A stretch of 64,000 bases of DNA from Austropuccinia psidii (lineage: Eukaryota > Basidiomycota > Pucciniomycetes > Pucciniales > Sphaerophragmiaceae), in the NCBI GenBank assembly GCA_023105745.1, contig JALGQZ010000009.1:48575967-48639966 (forward strand), read 5' to 3'. Positions 36,533 through 48,541 of this stretch are shown here, piece by piece. How positions within the stretch are numbered: position 1 is the first letter of the stretch; each line of letters opens with the position of its first letter. Made by a program: the position numbers and the translations under genes. The notes under the pieces are model-generated. The model did no database searches. It was not told where the DNA came from and worked only from the letters and a program-made list of their open reading frames with translations.

Positions 36533-37271
36533 CGTGAGCCTTGAGGTATATTTTACATACCCAAATAGGCCACAATTATCTTAAAAATAAATTCTGAACT
36601 ATGAATAACCCATAAGTCATACATATGTTCAAAATTTATCATTTTTAATTTCAAAAAAGATTAACAAATTTTTATTGGGTAAAACATCCATGGATTTAAG
36701 GTCAGATTTGGATTCTACACAAAATTTCAGCTATGGTAGCTCCATAGAGTGAATAATCTCAGATCAATTCTTTGAGGTCGTAATATGGAAAATGCTTTAA
36801 TACCACATCATCAATACCACATAAAAGATCTGTGAAAATTTTTGTTTTTCTCAATTTCACACCAAAGTAATGGGAATGTGAAAAATCCCATGTTACATAT
36901 ACACTAACAATAGTCTTATGCATGTTTTGCACACTTAATATTATGGTATTATTACATACACTTTTGGTACAAAAATAGTGGATATCTCACTTCAGTCCTG
37001 AATTTCTATTTTGACATTAAAAATAGTCAAGGGGGACAAAACACATCAAAGAGAGGCAGGGTACCCAACTTCTGAGGCCTCTGAGGTGTGGAAAGCTCTA
37101 AATCTTGAATCCATGGCTGATCTTTGCCCAATTAGTAAACTGAAGCCTTTTTGGTAACTTGGTTACCAAGTCAGAACTTCAGTATATCATAAGAAAATTG
37201 CAAATAAGCTGCTAATTTGACGTGACAAGGAGGTAAAGAGCAACTTAGACTCCTGTAACCATGTCAATTAT
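36533..37271 (+). repeat. A1 3' LTR, first 739 bp
   Basis: Begins CGTGAGCCTTGAGGTAT (first T mutated) and follows the 5' LTR until ...CCATGTCAATTAT, where the terminus of A2's LTR (TGTATGATTTG) starts at 37272. The rest of this LTR is not found in the window. Confidence 0.85.
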
Positions 37272-39192
37272 TGTATGATTTGACTATAAAGCTGATGATA
37301 ATATTACTATTAATAAACAGTACTATGTCTGTTCTTATGAAATATAATAATAAAGTATTATTATAGCCACAATTAAATAATTAAAGAATTATTTCTTTCA
37401 CGTGTTATACACTACTACTGATTATAACAGTGAGCAGTCATTGTCTACAAGAATCAATTACAACAAGAATTTAATAATAAAAACTTTTATTAAAATAATA
37501 AAATTATTTTAATATATAATTATCTTTTGCAAGAATAATTATAAATATAATGCTTGAAGAAAACTAATTTCAGAGAAAAACTTTAAGAATTAAAGAGGAA
37601 TGACTCACTTATACTCCAAAGAACTTATTGAGAGATATAAGTAAAGAAATTTGATGTAGAATTGTGGATTTAGAGGATCAAAATGATTTATAGCAGGATT
37701 AAAACAAGAAATAGTTGGATTCTATGATTTCACGTCTTTTTGATTGGTTGAAAGATTAAAAACACTTAAGAATATTTTAACCAGTACTTACCTGTTGATA
37801 ACAATGATATAATTTGATAATAAGATGATTTGATGTGGAAAAAACAGCAAGAGGAGGCCTCTTTTTCAAGTCAACAACAGCTCACAGAGGTGTGCCATGG
37901 AGCAAGCTGAAAAGCCAGTGAGTGAGAAAACAATAAACCCTTCTGGATTATTGATTGAATCATCTGTTGTCATGTAAGATTATCATAATTCCTTAATTAA
38001 TGCTTTTGATGTGACTACCAACCCCAATATGGTTAAGAATAAAAGAAGTAACATCTCTAAATCTTCTTTTCCTTAAAAATGATCATTGATTTCTCAAAGT
38101 TATGAATGTTATTGGCAATTTCATCACAGGTTGTAATTACTGTGCATTTTTGAAGATTCAGTGTTTCATGTAGAATAGTCAAAAATGGACTTTAAGTAGA
38201 ACTTTTAATTTTACTAGTAGAAATATAATTCTTTTTGGTTTTACCATAGATAATACAGTTCTTCATTGGTCCTGAAGGTTTAAGAGAGATTTATTAATAA
38301 TTGTATTTTCAATGAATTTTTGAAGTTTTTACCTCATTTCTACATAGAATTGCAAATATCAGTGTTTAGCTGGTTGCTATGAGGTAAATCAATGGATACA
38401 AGTCCAAAAAGGGTTTTTTTTACTCTTTTGGGGTTTATCCATCGAAATTCATTAAGAATTGACATGGTTACAGGAGTCTAAGTAGCTCTTTACCTCCTTG
38501 GCACGTCAAAATAGCAGGTTATTTGCTATTTTCTTAAGTCTTACTGTAGTTGTAACATGGTAACCAAGTTCCCAAAGTGTTTTAGTTTACTAATTGGGCA
38601 AAGATCAGCCATGGATCCAAGCTTTGGAGCTGTCCATGCCTCTGAGGCCGCAGAAGTTGGGTACCCTGGTTCTCTTTGATATCTTTTGTCCCCCTTGCCT
38701 ATTTTTCACGCAAAATAGGAAATTAAGCTTCAAGTGAGATATCCACTATGGGTGTACCAAAGGTCCATGTAAGGATACCATGATATTAAGTGCCCAAAAC
38801 ATGCATAACACAATTCTTAGTGTATATGTAATATGGAATTCCTCACATTCCCATTATTTTGGCGTGAAATTAAGCAAAACAAACATTTTCACGGATCTTT
38901 TATGTGGTATTAATGATGTGGCATTGAAGTATTTTCCATATTACCACCTCAAAGAGTTAATTTGAGCTTATTCACTCTATGGATCTACCATAGCTGAAAT
39001 TTTGTGTAGAATCCAAATCTGGTCTTAAATCCATGGATTTACTTACTTAATAAAAGGTTATTCATTTTTTCTGAAATCAAAAATGATGAATTTTTGATAT
39101 ATGCATGACTTATGAGTTATGCATAATTCAAATTTTATTTTTAAGATAATTGTGGCCTATTTGGGTATGTAAAATATACCGCAAGGCTCACA
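37272..39192 (-). repeat. A2 3' LTR (full length)
   Basis: 1921 bp from TGTATGATTTGACTAT to CGCAAGGCTCACA, the reverse complement of the family A LTR. It is followed at 39193 by TTCCCTCCCACCAAAAAA, the complement of the polypurine tract. The left flank ATTAT (37267-37271) is the expected target-site duplication. Confidence 0.88.
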
Positions 39193-39382
39193 TTCCCTCC
39201 CACCAAAAAATAAAACTGTACTACAATTTTATCAATGGTATAAAGAATAAAATCCCCAAAGGGGGTTAATGTCCACTGTCGGACCGCTTTACATCACTCA
39301 AATCAAGTAATTTAAATCACATTTATAGACATATTCAGGCTTGTGGCCTTCTTTCATGTCTAAATCTTCTTAAGAGCTTATC

Positions 39383-40345
39383 TTAGTGAGGTATCTCTGA
39401 TTCTGCCAGCCATTCATCTTCATGAACTGGATTTCTATATCTGACAAGATATTCTCTTTTATTTTGACCCCTAAGTCTCCTTTTTTGAATGACTTTCTTT
39501 ATCTTTTTTTCTTCATTCTGTTCCACTGGTGGTACAGTTAAAGAAGTTGGGTTTCTTAAAGGAAATAATTTTTTGGCAGCTGGTTGATAAGTCTTTATCA
39601 AGCTGACTGGAAAAGTGGGGTGTTTATTTTCCAACTCACAACTCAAATCCACTTGAACTGCATTGGTTCCATGTAAGGCAACAATAACAAAAGGTCCTAC
39701 ATAAGAATATTCAAATTTGTTTGGGCCTTTGATATTATTAAAATTCAAGGTTGAAACTAGAACTAGGTCCCCTACTTTGAAATCTGGAACTTTGTGACTC
39801 TTGTCCCACTTCTGTTTTGCATAGTCAAAAGCTTCATTCATACTTTCTTTTGCATGATGTTTCACTTTTTCAAGCATCAACTTGAAGCTGGAAGCTGTAG
39901 GATGGATGTCGATCAAGTCTTTCCTTAGTGTATCTGCTGGGAGTCTTGGATTCCATCCTTTTTAACATAACAGTAGTTTCACCTGTGGAAGAATGGACTG
40001 ATGTCTTATATGCCAATTCTAATGTAGGTATAAGAGTGCACCAGTCATAGGTAAAGCCATCTGAGTCTTTGAATTCTAACCCATAAGCACAAAATCTCCT
40101 TATCATGTCTTCTAAAGTTTGAATCATCCTCTCTGCTAGCCCATCTGTTTGAGGGTAATATGCTTTATAGAATGATAACTTAGTCCCAAACAATCTATGA
40201 AGATTGGTACAAAGTGCAGATGTGAACTTGGGATCTCTGTCACTTATGATATTCTTAAACAATTCTGTATGAGAAATAACTCTACTCAATAGAAGAACAC
40301 CTGTATCCATAGCAGTTTCATCTTTATGACATGGTAAGAATATGG
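39383..40345 (-). pseudogene. A2 integrase core, C-terminus and chromodomain
   Basis: Minus-strand ORFs 40310-39870 (core: IISDRDPKFTSALC with the second catalytic Asp, [15 protein letters not shown] with the catalytic Glu) and 39916-39383 (FKVGDLVLVSTLNFNNIKGP, HPTFPVSLIKTYQP, chromodomain IKKVIQKRRLRGQNKREYL...EDEWLAESEIPH). One frameshift lies near 39900 and a stop follows SEIPH. The first catalytic Asp region lies on the other side of the B insertion at 49959-50180. Confidence 0.82.
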
Positions 40346-40350
40346 GAGTC

Positions 40351-41788
40351 TGTCAGCCTGTGACTCAAAACCAGAGCACAAGCATGACAGCCAAAATACC
40401 ATAAACCAATGGTATAGCCAAGATACCACCAAAACATGGAGCTGAGCCAAATCAGCTCAAAAGGTATCAAAAGAAAGAGGAATCTAACCTCTTCCTGAAA
40501 ATATAAGTCCCATAACCATAGGACTAGAAATGACAAAGTTATTCCTGCTCAAAGTTATTGCTGAGCATAAACCTTAATTCTCACCTCTCATCTAAAATCT
40601 AGAAGGAGAGGCTTAACCCCATCAAATGGGTACTCAGAATGAAGCTCTAAGGCAGGGCTATCCAATGGTACCAGCCAAACTGAGCTAGCACCAATAATCC
40701 TGGAGTTATGGTCAATTTCAGGCCAAATAAGGGTGAACAAAACATTCACCTCTCATCTAACTTCTACAGTTTTAGTGTGGGATACCTGATGTGGGGTCTT
40801 TTTTGAAAGAGCACAATCAGGGCTATCTGATGCTGTCATCCACTTCCTCATATCTCAACTACTGCAGAAGGTATGGGGCAAACAAGCTCAATACAGCTTT
40901 TTGCCTAAAACACGCAAATGTACAAAATTCTTGTACATGGGATAACTTTCCCATATTTAATGATACCCATATCAAATGAGGTACCATTGTGTAGAGCACA
41001 TACAGGGCTACACACGGAACCAATTTTGAGGTTGATATCTCAAGAATCCAAAAAGTTATAGCTGTTTTAAAGTTAAAATCCCACCTGCTGTCATATACAG
41101 CCTTACCATGGCATACTATCCCATAATCATGAATATGTGGTGTCAAATAGACAAAGAAGCATGTTTTTACTTCAATACCCCATATGTCAGTCAATACTGG
41201 GGTCCCATACAGTTTCTGTACACCATTCTACGCGTCATACACGTCAGAATCAGGCTGTGAGGTCCCCAGATGAAAGTTTTCACCCTGTATTGGTGAAAAC
41301 CGCCCAGATGGGGTTTCAAGACCACATCTGAGCCTAATAAAGGCTATAAAGGCTGTTTTCAAACCACAAGCCAGTACTAGAAAGTGAAAAAATCTTCATT
41401 TCCTCTACGTGGAAAGGTCTAGCACCCTCTCCACCCCATTTCAGGATAAAAAGGAGGCTTTTCACAGCCAGAATTGTCTCCTCATCCTGCTCTTGAATTC
41501 CTACATAGTACAAATGTCAAAAACAGTTATACTCTTGGAAAATAATCAGGTATACTTTAAATTTAAGTATTGTAGCTTTTATTATTGTAACCCAACAGGT
41601 AAAAGTTGCACCCAGGGCTTTCAACAGCACTCACCACCACTATTTCTCTATAGTAAAGCGCTTAATATCTTAATTTAAATCATTTATTTTCAACTTTATC
41701 ATCCTTTAAAAATATTTTTACCATGTCACAGTCATAGTTAAAGCTTGTAAATACTTATATACACCTTTATCATAGACTCATCCTGACA
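40351..41788 (+). repeat. B 5' LTR
   Basis: 1438 bp, TGTCAGCCTGTGACTC ... CATAGACTCATCCTGACA; pairs with 48542-49953. Confidence 0.93.
41445..41453 (+). promoter_or_regulatory. TATA-like box in B LTR
   Basis: GATAAAAAG lies about 340 bp before the LTR end, downstream of a C-rich stretch. It is kept in the solo copy (34535-34543), in the B 3' LTR (49610-49618) and, as ATAAAAAGG on the minus strand, in the decayed copy at 11121-12557. Conservation in four copies supports a core promoter; transcription start not determined. Confidence 0.4.
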
Positions 41789-41806
41789 TTTTGGGGGCCT
41801 GGCTGT
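41789..41806 (+). other. B primer-binding site
   Basis: TTTTGGGGGCCTGGCTGT abuts the LTR's terminal CA and matches the motif after the family A 5' LTRs. Confidence 0.6.
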
Positions 41807-41913
41807 GTTTTTTACTTATTGTTGGACCTTACAAGTAAGGTTTTCTCTTTTTTATCATTTATTGACACCTGTTTTACCTTTTTTAGGCGTCATTTTCTCT
41901 TTGAATATATTTA

Positions 41914-41927
41914 ATATATATATATAT
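41914..41927. repeat. (TA)n microsatellite in B leader
   Basis: Seven TA units between primer-binding site and ORF-A of B. Confidence 0.7.
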
Positions 41928-42382
41928 TTTAATTTTTAAAATAAATACTTATATATTATAGAGTATCTGTCACATGGCTAATAACCACAAGACTAGTATT
42001 TTTGGCGTGTTTTATATATAAAACCACTTTAAGCCACTAATACAGTCTTAATTATTAGATGAATTAAGACAGCTCATACTGATAAACCAACAGTTGAGGC
42101 GTGTCTGGGCACATTGTTAACTCAATTTCCCTGTAATACACCATCTTTTGACAGAGTATACTTGCTAATTACAAGTATTCTGGGGGATATTGGTATACAA
42201 ACAGTATACCACATATCAGTAAGCTGTATTTTTGACATGGAATCATTAATTCAATTACATTGTCATAATACAAGGGCATATTGTAATAATATACAAGCCC
42301 AGAGGCCATTCTTAGACGTGCAAAACCATCCTTTTAAGAAGTCTTAACTGACATAAGCCCTCTTTTTTCCTGTTTGATTCAG

Positions 42383-43454
42383 TGGAAGAAAACTTCATAC
42401 CACTTGAGACCCAGTCACAGGCCAACACACCAGTGACACCCTCAGAACCAGAGGGCAGCAAGGGCAAGGGAAAAAGGCTTAGTGAATGCCCCATTACAGC
42501 CAAAAGGGGGACACCAATAGCCACTCAGAGGAGTAGAAAACCACGAAACTCTGCTTCAATACAAGGTAAACCAACCTTAACCACTTGTACAGGAAAGATT
42601 ACAATTATTAACCCAGTTGTAACTTCCAAAGGCAAACTTTCCAAGTCAGCAGACAATAAATTTGTACAAAGCACAGTCAAAGGTAAATACCCTAAGAACA
42701 TAAAGTGTTTGACTGCTTGCAAAAACTGATATGTCCCCTGCATACCTCAGAGATCTTGGCTTCCAAAGGAACCAGCCAGAGGACAGAGAAGGATTGTTCA
42801 GAACCAGAAGACCTGAAAGAATACACCTTGGACACCGTGGTGGATGGAAAAACAATTAGGGAGATAATATCAACCTTGCCATTCACACTCCAATTCAACA
42901 GAAACCTCAAACCAGAGGACTGGAAGGATATGGTTCAAGTTCTTCAGATACACCAACTCCTCAAAGACTTATTTCAATGGAGCATGGACAAAAAGAGGTT
43001 CAACCTAGCAACTCACTGGGCAGAACTTGGATCAAGTTGCCAGAAGATCTGTCTCAAAGAGATAGACTTCAAAGACCTTATGGTAATCAGCAAAGGTTGG
43101 AATCCTACCAGGAAGCACAGACTCCTGGAGGCAAGGGCACAGAGGATAAGGGAGAATCAAGCCACTATCCAAGCAATAGAAGAACAATTAACCCAGACAG
43201 GGCCTACTCAGATTCCTTCAGGTTCACAAGGAGCAGGCCAAATCAGCTCTCCAGTGGCTTCACACCACTCAGAAAACAACAGATCAGTGGCCAAGAGTCA
43301 CCATTCTTCACAATTCCAGGAAGTTCCCAGGAGAAGACAAGGAAACAAGGGCAAGAGCAAAGCCTCCTTCAACCAGAGGAGGAAAGAGTCAGACCCCATG
43401 ATCCAGAAGCTGTTAGATTTGGTAAAAGAAGTACACAAGAACCAGAAGTAGTTG
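42383..43454 (+). CDS. B ORF-A: spliced upstream ORF overlapping gag
   Basis: Exon 42383-42682 starts after a strong acceptor (TTTTTTCCTGTTTGATTCAG) and encodes a Ser/Thr/Lys-rich region (TPVTPSEPEGSKGKGKR). A 68-bp intron 42683-42750 (AAAG|GTAAAT...CATACCTCAG) joins in phase to exon 42751-43454: DTVVDGKTIREIISTLPF, LKPEDWKDMVQVLQIHQLLK, ISKGWNPTRKHRLLEARAQR, then a basic tail (RRRQGNKGKSKASFNQRR) ending VHKNQK-stop. About 334 codons, no internal stop. The 5' exon is not identified; it may lie in the leader or LTR. From 42977 the frame overlaps gag (+2 frame) for ~478 bp. The family A elements have the same arrangement, with a shared GGWSP/KGWNP motif followed by a basic region. Function unknown. 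Confidence 0.6.
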
Positions 43455-45247
43455 TAAACCACTCCAGAATCAGTAGTCCTAGTAATAGAAACATTACCCC
43501 CACTCAGACTGAAAATAACATTGTCACATCTGAGAGTAACATCAACAGTGAGACACTGTGGTTACAAATTTCCCAATATGTTGAACAATCTGCAAAGCAG
43601 TTTTCAGAAACTAAATCTAGCCAAAAGAGGATGAGACAAACTCAAGCCTCCTTGGAACAAATAGCTAAGAATCTTCAAGAAGGATATGCTCAACTGAGCA
43701 AAGCCTCTGAAGAAACCAACAAAAGACTGAATATAGTCTTTGAAGAACAACACCACAGCACAAGGGACAGGGAGTGTCTGAATCAAGACATTAACAAATT
43801 GTTTAATGCCTACCATAGCTTGAAGCCCCAACCACAAGGCCAAGCTATGGGGAATCCATATCAACCAGATGACATCAAACCAGATGCCATGTTGTTTAAT
43901 AAGGCAAGATCTTGATTAAAATACCAGGATGGAGATGGAATGTCTTATTCAGAGAAGGAAGCCTTGAAACATCTTCCTGAGGCCTCAAGCTGGCCCGAAT
44001 TCTCTGGATCCGGAGAATATGATCATATCAAACTCATAGATTATATTGATGGACTCTTCATTGATGTACCAAGCATATCAGACTTCTAAATTACTGCTAG
44101 ATTGAATACTGCATTTAAAGGTCATGCAAGTATATGGTACACAGAAATGAAAGAAATCCATGGCAGAAGAAACTGCCCATGGTGGAAGAGTCAAATCATC
44201 CAAAAGTACAGTAATGCAACTTGGATATGGCAAAAGACCATGTCATTTGAGAATGACAAATACTCTGTGGACAAAGATCCATATGAGTGGTGTCTCAGAC
44301 AGTCTAAAAGACTTAAAGCCATTGATCCTCAGATGAACATCCAAATGAGGAATCACAAACTTCTGACACAACTGCCAGGAGAACTAGAGAATGCAGTAAA
44401 ATGCAGATGCAACCAAAATTGCACTCTAGATGAAATTGCCAACAACTTACAAGACATAAGGAAAAGGATTAATATAGGGAAATTCACCCCATATAAGAGC
44501 AGTAGTTTCAAAGAGAAACAACCTTTCAGGGTAGAGTTTAAGGACAAACCCAAAGAAAGGGTGGCAGAAGTGGAAAAGAAGAGGAATTATTGTCACAATT
44601 GTGGTTCAACAGACCACTATGCCAAAAACTGTCCAAAGGCAAAGAAAAAAGTCTATGCCATAGAGAAAGTCCCTGAGGAAGAACCTCCAACAGAGGATTC
44701 TGATTCAGACTCCATGGGTGATGCCATCAGAGAACCATCTGAGGATGATCAAGACCCAAGAGAGGAATTTATAGTGGAATACCAAGATGAAACCCCACTG
44801 GAAATCCAGGACATACAGCTGGAAGCAGGCATGCCACAGGACACTGCTAACAAGAACTTGTGCAAACACACACAAGATGCACAAACATTCCTGGTTACAC
44901 CAACCATAGGAATGGCATATATACATGGGACAGCCAGAAAGATGACTGTATGTATTGAAAATGCTCAGCACCCACTGATCATTGATAGTGGAGCACACTG
45001 CTCCATAGTGGCCAGAAACCATCTGGATACCCACTTCCCAAACTGGGAAAAACAGCTCTTGCCCACTAAGGAAAAGAACTTTAAAAGTGCATCAGGGAAG
45101 ATGACCTCCATTGGGGCAATTATCAAAGAGATAATTATACCCCACAGGAAGGGTAATATCAGACTCAAACCAGAGTCTGTAGTGCTTAATGATGCCCATA
45201 TCCAAGGGTTTTACTGGGAACAGATTACCAGAGGATGTATGGCATAG
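42977..45247 (+). pseudogene. B gag-protease (two stops, end frameshifted)
   Basis: A single frame from ATG 42977. The N-terminal region is rich in Gln/Ser/Arg and overlaps ORF-A; then a coiled-coil-like segment (LWLQISQYVEQSAKQF), capsid (SWPEFSGSGEYDHIKLI, IWYTEMKEIHGRRNCPWWK, DPYEWCLRQSKRLKAIDP), an intact CCHC zinc knuckle (CHNCGSTDHYAKNC, near 44592-44633) and an aspartic protease site LIIDSGAHCSIV. TGA at 43913 and TAA at 44087 interrupt it. A 1-bp loss near 45220 shifts pol into the 45235 frame. Unlike A1 and A4, no stop separates gag from protease. Confidence 0.85.
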
Positions 45248-47286
45248 ACATTTACAACAGTAAAAATAGGCACATCACTATTGGTACTAACAAGGAAAAG
45301 AAATTTTCACTTGAAATATACCAGATATCTTCTCAAGACCCACTAGAAGAACTTCTGAAAGTATTCAGAGAGGGACAGTTTAGCACTACCCTCACCAGTA
45401 AACAAAAACTAAGTTTACTGAAGATGCTGAGGAAGAACAGACCAGCATTTGCCATTGGTGAAGAACCATTAGGCAAGATCAAAGGCCATGATATAGAACT
45501 ATATCTGGATGTGTAAAGGCCTTACCCACGCATGCTGAGTAGACTTCCTTATCCAGCAAGCCTGGAAACCAGGAAAGAAATTGAGAAACATATCAATGAA
45601 CTCCTGGATATGGATGTCATCAGGAAAATGGGACATAATGAAATAGTGGAAATCACCACCCCTGTCCTAATCACCTGGCATTATGGCAAGTCTAGACAGT
45701 GTGGAGACTTCAGAGCTCTGAATAACTACACAAAAGCAGACAGGTACCCCATACCTAGGATACCTCATGCCCTAGATAAACTGGCTAAAGCCAAATACAT
45801 CTCAGGATAATATGCCATATGGGCATATACGAGTACACCAGAATGCCATTTGGCATCAAAAATGCACCAGCCCACTTCCAAAGGATGATGGACACAATAT
45901 TTCAAGATGAAATATTGGAAGGCTGGATGGTGATATATAGATTATATGATTATATACTCAGAAACTTGGGAAGACCATGTGCAATAAATAGAAAGAGTGC
46001 TAAGTAAATGCACACCCATAAATCTGAAAATTTCACTTAAAAAGTGCAATTTTGGCCAACAAGAGCTACTAGATCTAGGATATAAAGTCTCAGGTCTTAG
46101 TCTGGCAATTGACCAGAACAAAGTAGCAGCAGTACTGCAAAAACCAGTACCAAAGAACACCAAAGAGATGCAATCCTTCCTTGGGTTTGCTAGCTACTAT
46201 AGAAACCATATCAAAAGGTTTGCACACATAACTAGTAGTTTATACAAGTTATGTTCAAAAGATGTAGTTTTTGAAATAACCAAGGAAAGGAGGGATGCAT
46301 GTGAGAGGATCAAATATGAACTCACTAATGCACCTGTCCTCATCTTACCTGACTTTGAACTACCATTCAAGTTATATATAGATGCAGCATTCAGTCAAGG
46401 CCTAGGAGCAGCCCTTCACCAAAGACAAATTGTGGATGGTGAATCAATGGAAGGAGTAATTTGCTACATCTCAAGGCAGCTGAAAGATTCAGAAGCCAGG
46501 TATGGGGCCACCCAGACTGAATGTCTATGTCTAGTCTGGGCTCTAGAAAAACTCCATTATTATTTGGAGGGTGCAGTCTTTGAAGTCTACACAGACTGCA
46601 CAGCCTTGAAGTCTTTACTAAACATGAAGACTACAAATAGACACATGCTGAGATGGCAAATAGCCATCCAGGAGTATAGAGGGAACATGACCATCATATA
46701 CAAAGAAGGTAAAAGCCATACCAATGCAGATGGCCTCAGCAGATGGCCACTGGGCAATGTCAAAAGCAATCCAGCTTATGACCCAGAAGTTGCAGCAAAA
46801 ATCCCTATCCATTTCATGGAAATAGATAGGAGGAAAAACTTCAGATTATCTGAATGAGTACCAGAAAGTGGTATCCTTGACAGTGGAAACACTGACTCAG
46901 AAGGGACAGAAACTCCCATACTGGGAATAAGCTCCTCAGAACTGCACAATGAATTCTTCAGTGCAGTACAGAAGTCTTATGCCAAACACAAACAGTGTAG
47001 CATACTACTCCAACTCCTTCAACAAAATTACAGGAGCCCAGAACTGGAAACCCAGCTGGAAGAACCCTGGTTGAGGGCCTATAAGGACAATAAGTTTTTT
47101 CTTATAGATGGCCTGCTCTACCACAGAGAAAAGAACACAAGTACACTCACAGTGGTAGACAGAGACCACATCTCATTGATCCTACAAGAATGCCATGACT
47201 GCCCCTATATGGGACACATGAGTGAAGACAGGACCAAAGAGAGGGTAGCAAGCACAGCTTGGTGGCCCAAGTGGGAAAAGAGTTGA
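45235..47286 (+). pseudogene. B reverse transcriptase / RNase H (broken)
   Basis: Fragments 45235-45516, 45532-45810, 45819-46007 and 45997-47286. RT N-terminal part: IRKMGHNEIVEITTPVLITW, CGDFRALNNYTKADRYPIPR. The segment that should carry the first catalytic Asp ([10 protein letters not shown] in A) is deleted at ~45811. The next block [18 protein letters not shown] is present, but the YIDD box is scrambled by a small rearrangement (VIYRLYDYI). RNase H is well kept: [65 protein letters not shown] at 46855 replaces a probable Trp. The linker and the integrase zinc region ([20 protein letters not shown]) follow to 47286. Confidence 0.88.
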
Positions 47287-48518
47287 GTGAATACATCAAC
47301 ACTTGTGAAAGATGCCAAAAGGCAAATAGGAAACATGGGAAGAAGTATGGGTTACTTCAACACATAGAAGAACCCAAACACCCATGGGAAACCATCAACA
47401 TGGACTGGGTTACAGGACTTCTCCCAGGAGGCAAAGAAAACTATAATGCCTGTTTGATCATAGTTGATAGGTTCAGCAAGAGCATGAGGTGTCTACCATG
47501 CCATAAAGAAGACACAGCCATGGATACTGCTCTGTTGTTTTGGAATAACATCATATCTACCTATGGAGTCCCTAAGATCATCATTAGTGATAGGGAACCA
47601 AAATTCACATCTGAATGTTGGACTAACTTATATGACATGCTTGGTACCAAACTTGCTTTTTCCACATCTTACCATCCACAAACAGATGGCCTAGCTGAAA
47701 GGATGATCCAAACAATGGAGGACATCGTCAGAAGATTCTGTGCCTATGGCATGGAATACAAGGACCATGAGGGATACACCCATGATTGGGTTACCCTCTT
47801 ACCAGCAGTCCAACTGGCTTATAATACAAGCCAGAACTCCACCACAGGTAAAACACCTGCACTGGTGGAGAAAGCGTGGAACCCCCTGTTTCCTGTGGAT
47901 CACTTGAAGAAAAATCTCCTGACTATCCACCCCACAGCCAAAGACTTCCATGATATGTGGAAGAGGGCCTGTTACACAGCTGCCAAATGCATAGCTGAGG
48001 CAAAAGAATACAATAAGCAGAGGTGGGACAAATCACATATGGAACCTGACTTCAAGTAAGGGGACCAGGTGTTAGTGTCTACACTGAACTTCAGCAATCT
48101 CAAAGGACCTAAAAAGATGAGGGACTCATTTGTAGGACGTTCTACTATCATTAAGTTGATAGGAAAAAATGCAGTGGAAGTCAAACTCACTGAGGAGTTT
48201 TCAAGAACACATGCAGTCTTTCCAGTGAGTTTGGTCAAACCATACTTCCAGACAGAGGAGGATAAATTCCCCTCCAGGAGAAAGAACCCCACACCACAAG
48301 AGATAGTGGAAGTGGAGGACTCCCCTGGACCTGTGAGTAAGATCATCAGGGCCAGGAAGATCAGACTCAATGGGAAGGATCAAAGACAATACCTAGTCAG
48401 ATTCAAGAACCAGGCAGCAGATAAAGACAAATGGTTGGAAGAGGATGCCATACCAGATGGAAACCTTCATTTAAGGAGATTCAGAGCCTCTAGGAGGACT
48501 GAACAGTCTCATCAATGA
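47259..48518 (+). pseudogene. B integrase and chromodomain
   Basis: Frame shifted relative to RNase [20 protein letters not shown] completes the HHCC zinc site; the core has [16 protein letters not shown] (first Asp), [13 protein letters not shown] (second Asp) and [17 protein letters not shown] (Glu), so the DDE triad is intact. After EPDFK a TAA (48057-48059) replaces one codon, then VLVSTLNFSNLKGPKKMRD, FPVSLVKPYF and a chromodomain (VSKIIRARKIRLNGKDQRQY...KDKWLEEDAIPDG). It ends RRTEQSHQ-stop at 48518, just before the polypurine tract. Confidence 0.9.
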
Positions 48519-48530
48519 TGAGCCTTTTTA

Positions 48531-48541
48531 GAGGGAGGGTA
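48531..48541 (+). other. B polypurine tract
   Basis: GAGGGAGGGTA directly before the 3' LTR; the expected plus-strand primer. Confidence 0.7.

Larger units (their letters stand above)
26078..37271 (+). mobile_element. A1: family A Ty3/Gypsy chromodomain element, 3' LTR truncated by A2
   Basis: Order on the plus strand: 5' LTR, primer-binding site, ORF-A, gag, protease, RT, RNase H, integrase, chromodomain, polypurine tract, first ~740 bp of the 3' LTR. It is inserted in D2 after GAAAA (26073-26077). It contains two later insertions, a 464-bp TRIM-like element (29354-29817) and a solo B LTR (33443-34879), and is cut at 37271/37272 by A2. It carries many stops and deletions and has lost several catalytic residues. 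Confidence 0.88.

Noticed and set aside
38780..38965. 61-codon ORFs at 38780-38965 and 56697-56882 with similar sequence.
   Set aside because: They are antisense to the LTRs that hold them and are explained by LTR homology.
44705..45034. Minus-strand ORFs of 60-132 codons opposite B gag-pol and integrase (e.g. 44705-45034, 47972-48370).
   Set aside because: They are shadows of well-supported plus-strand coding sequence.
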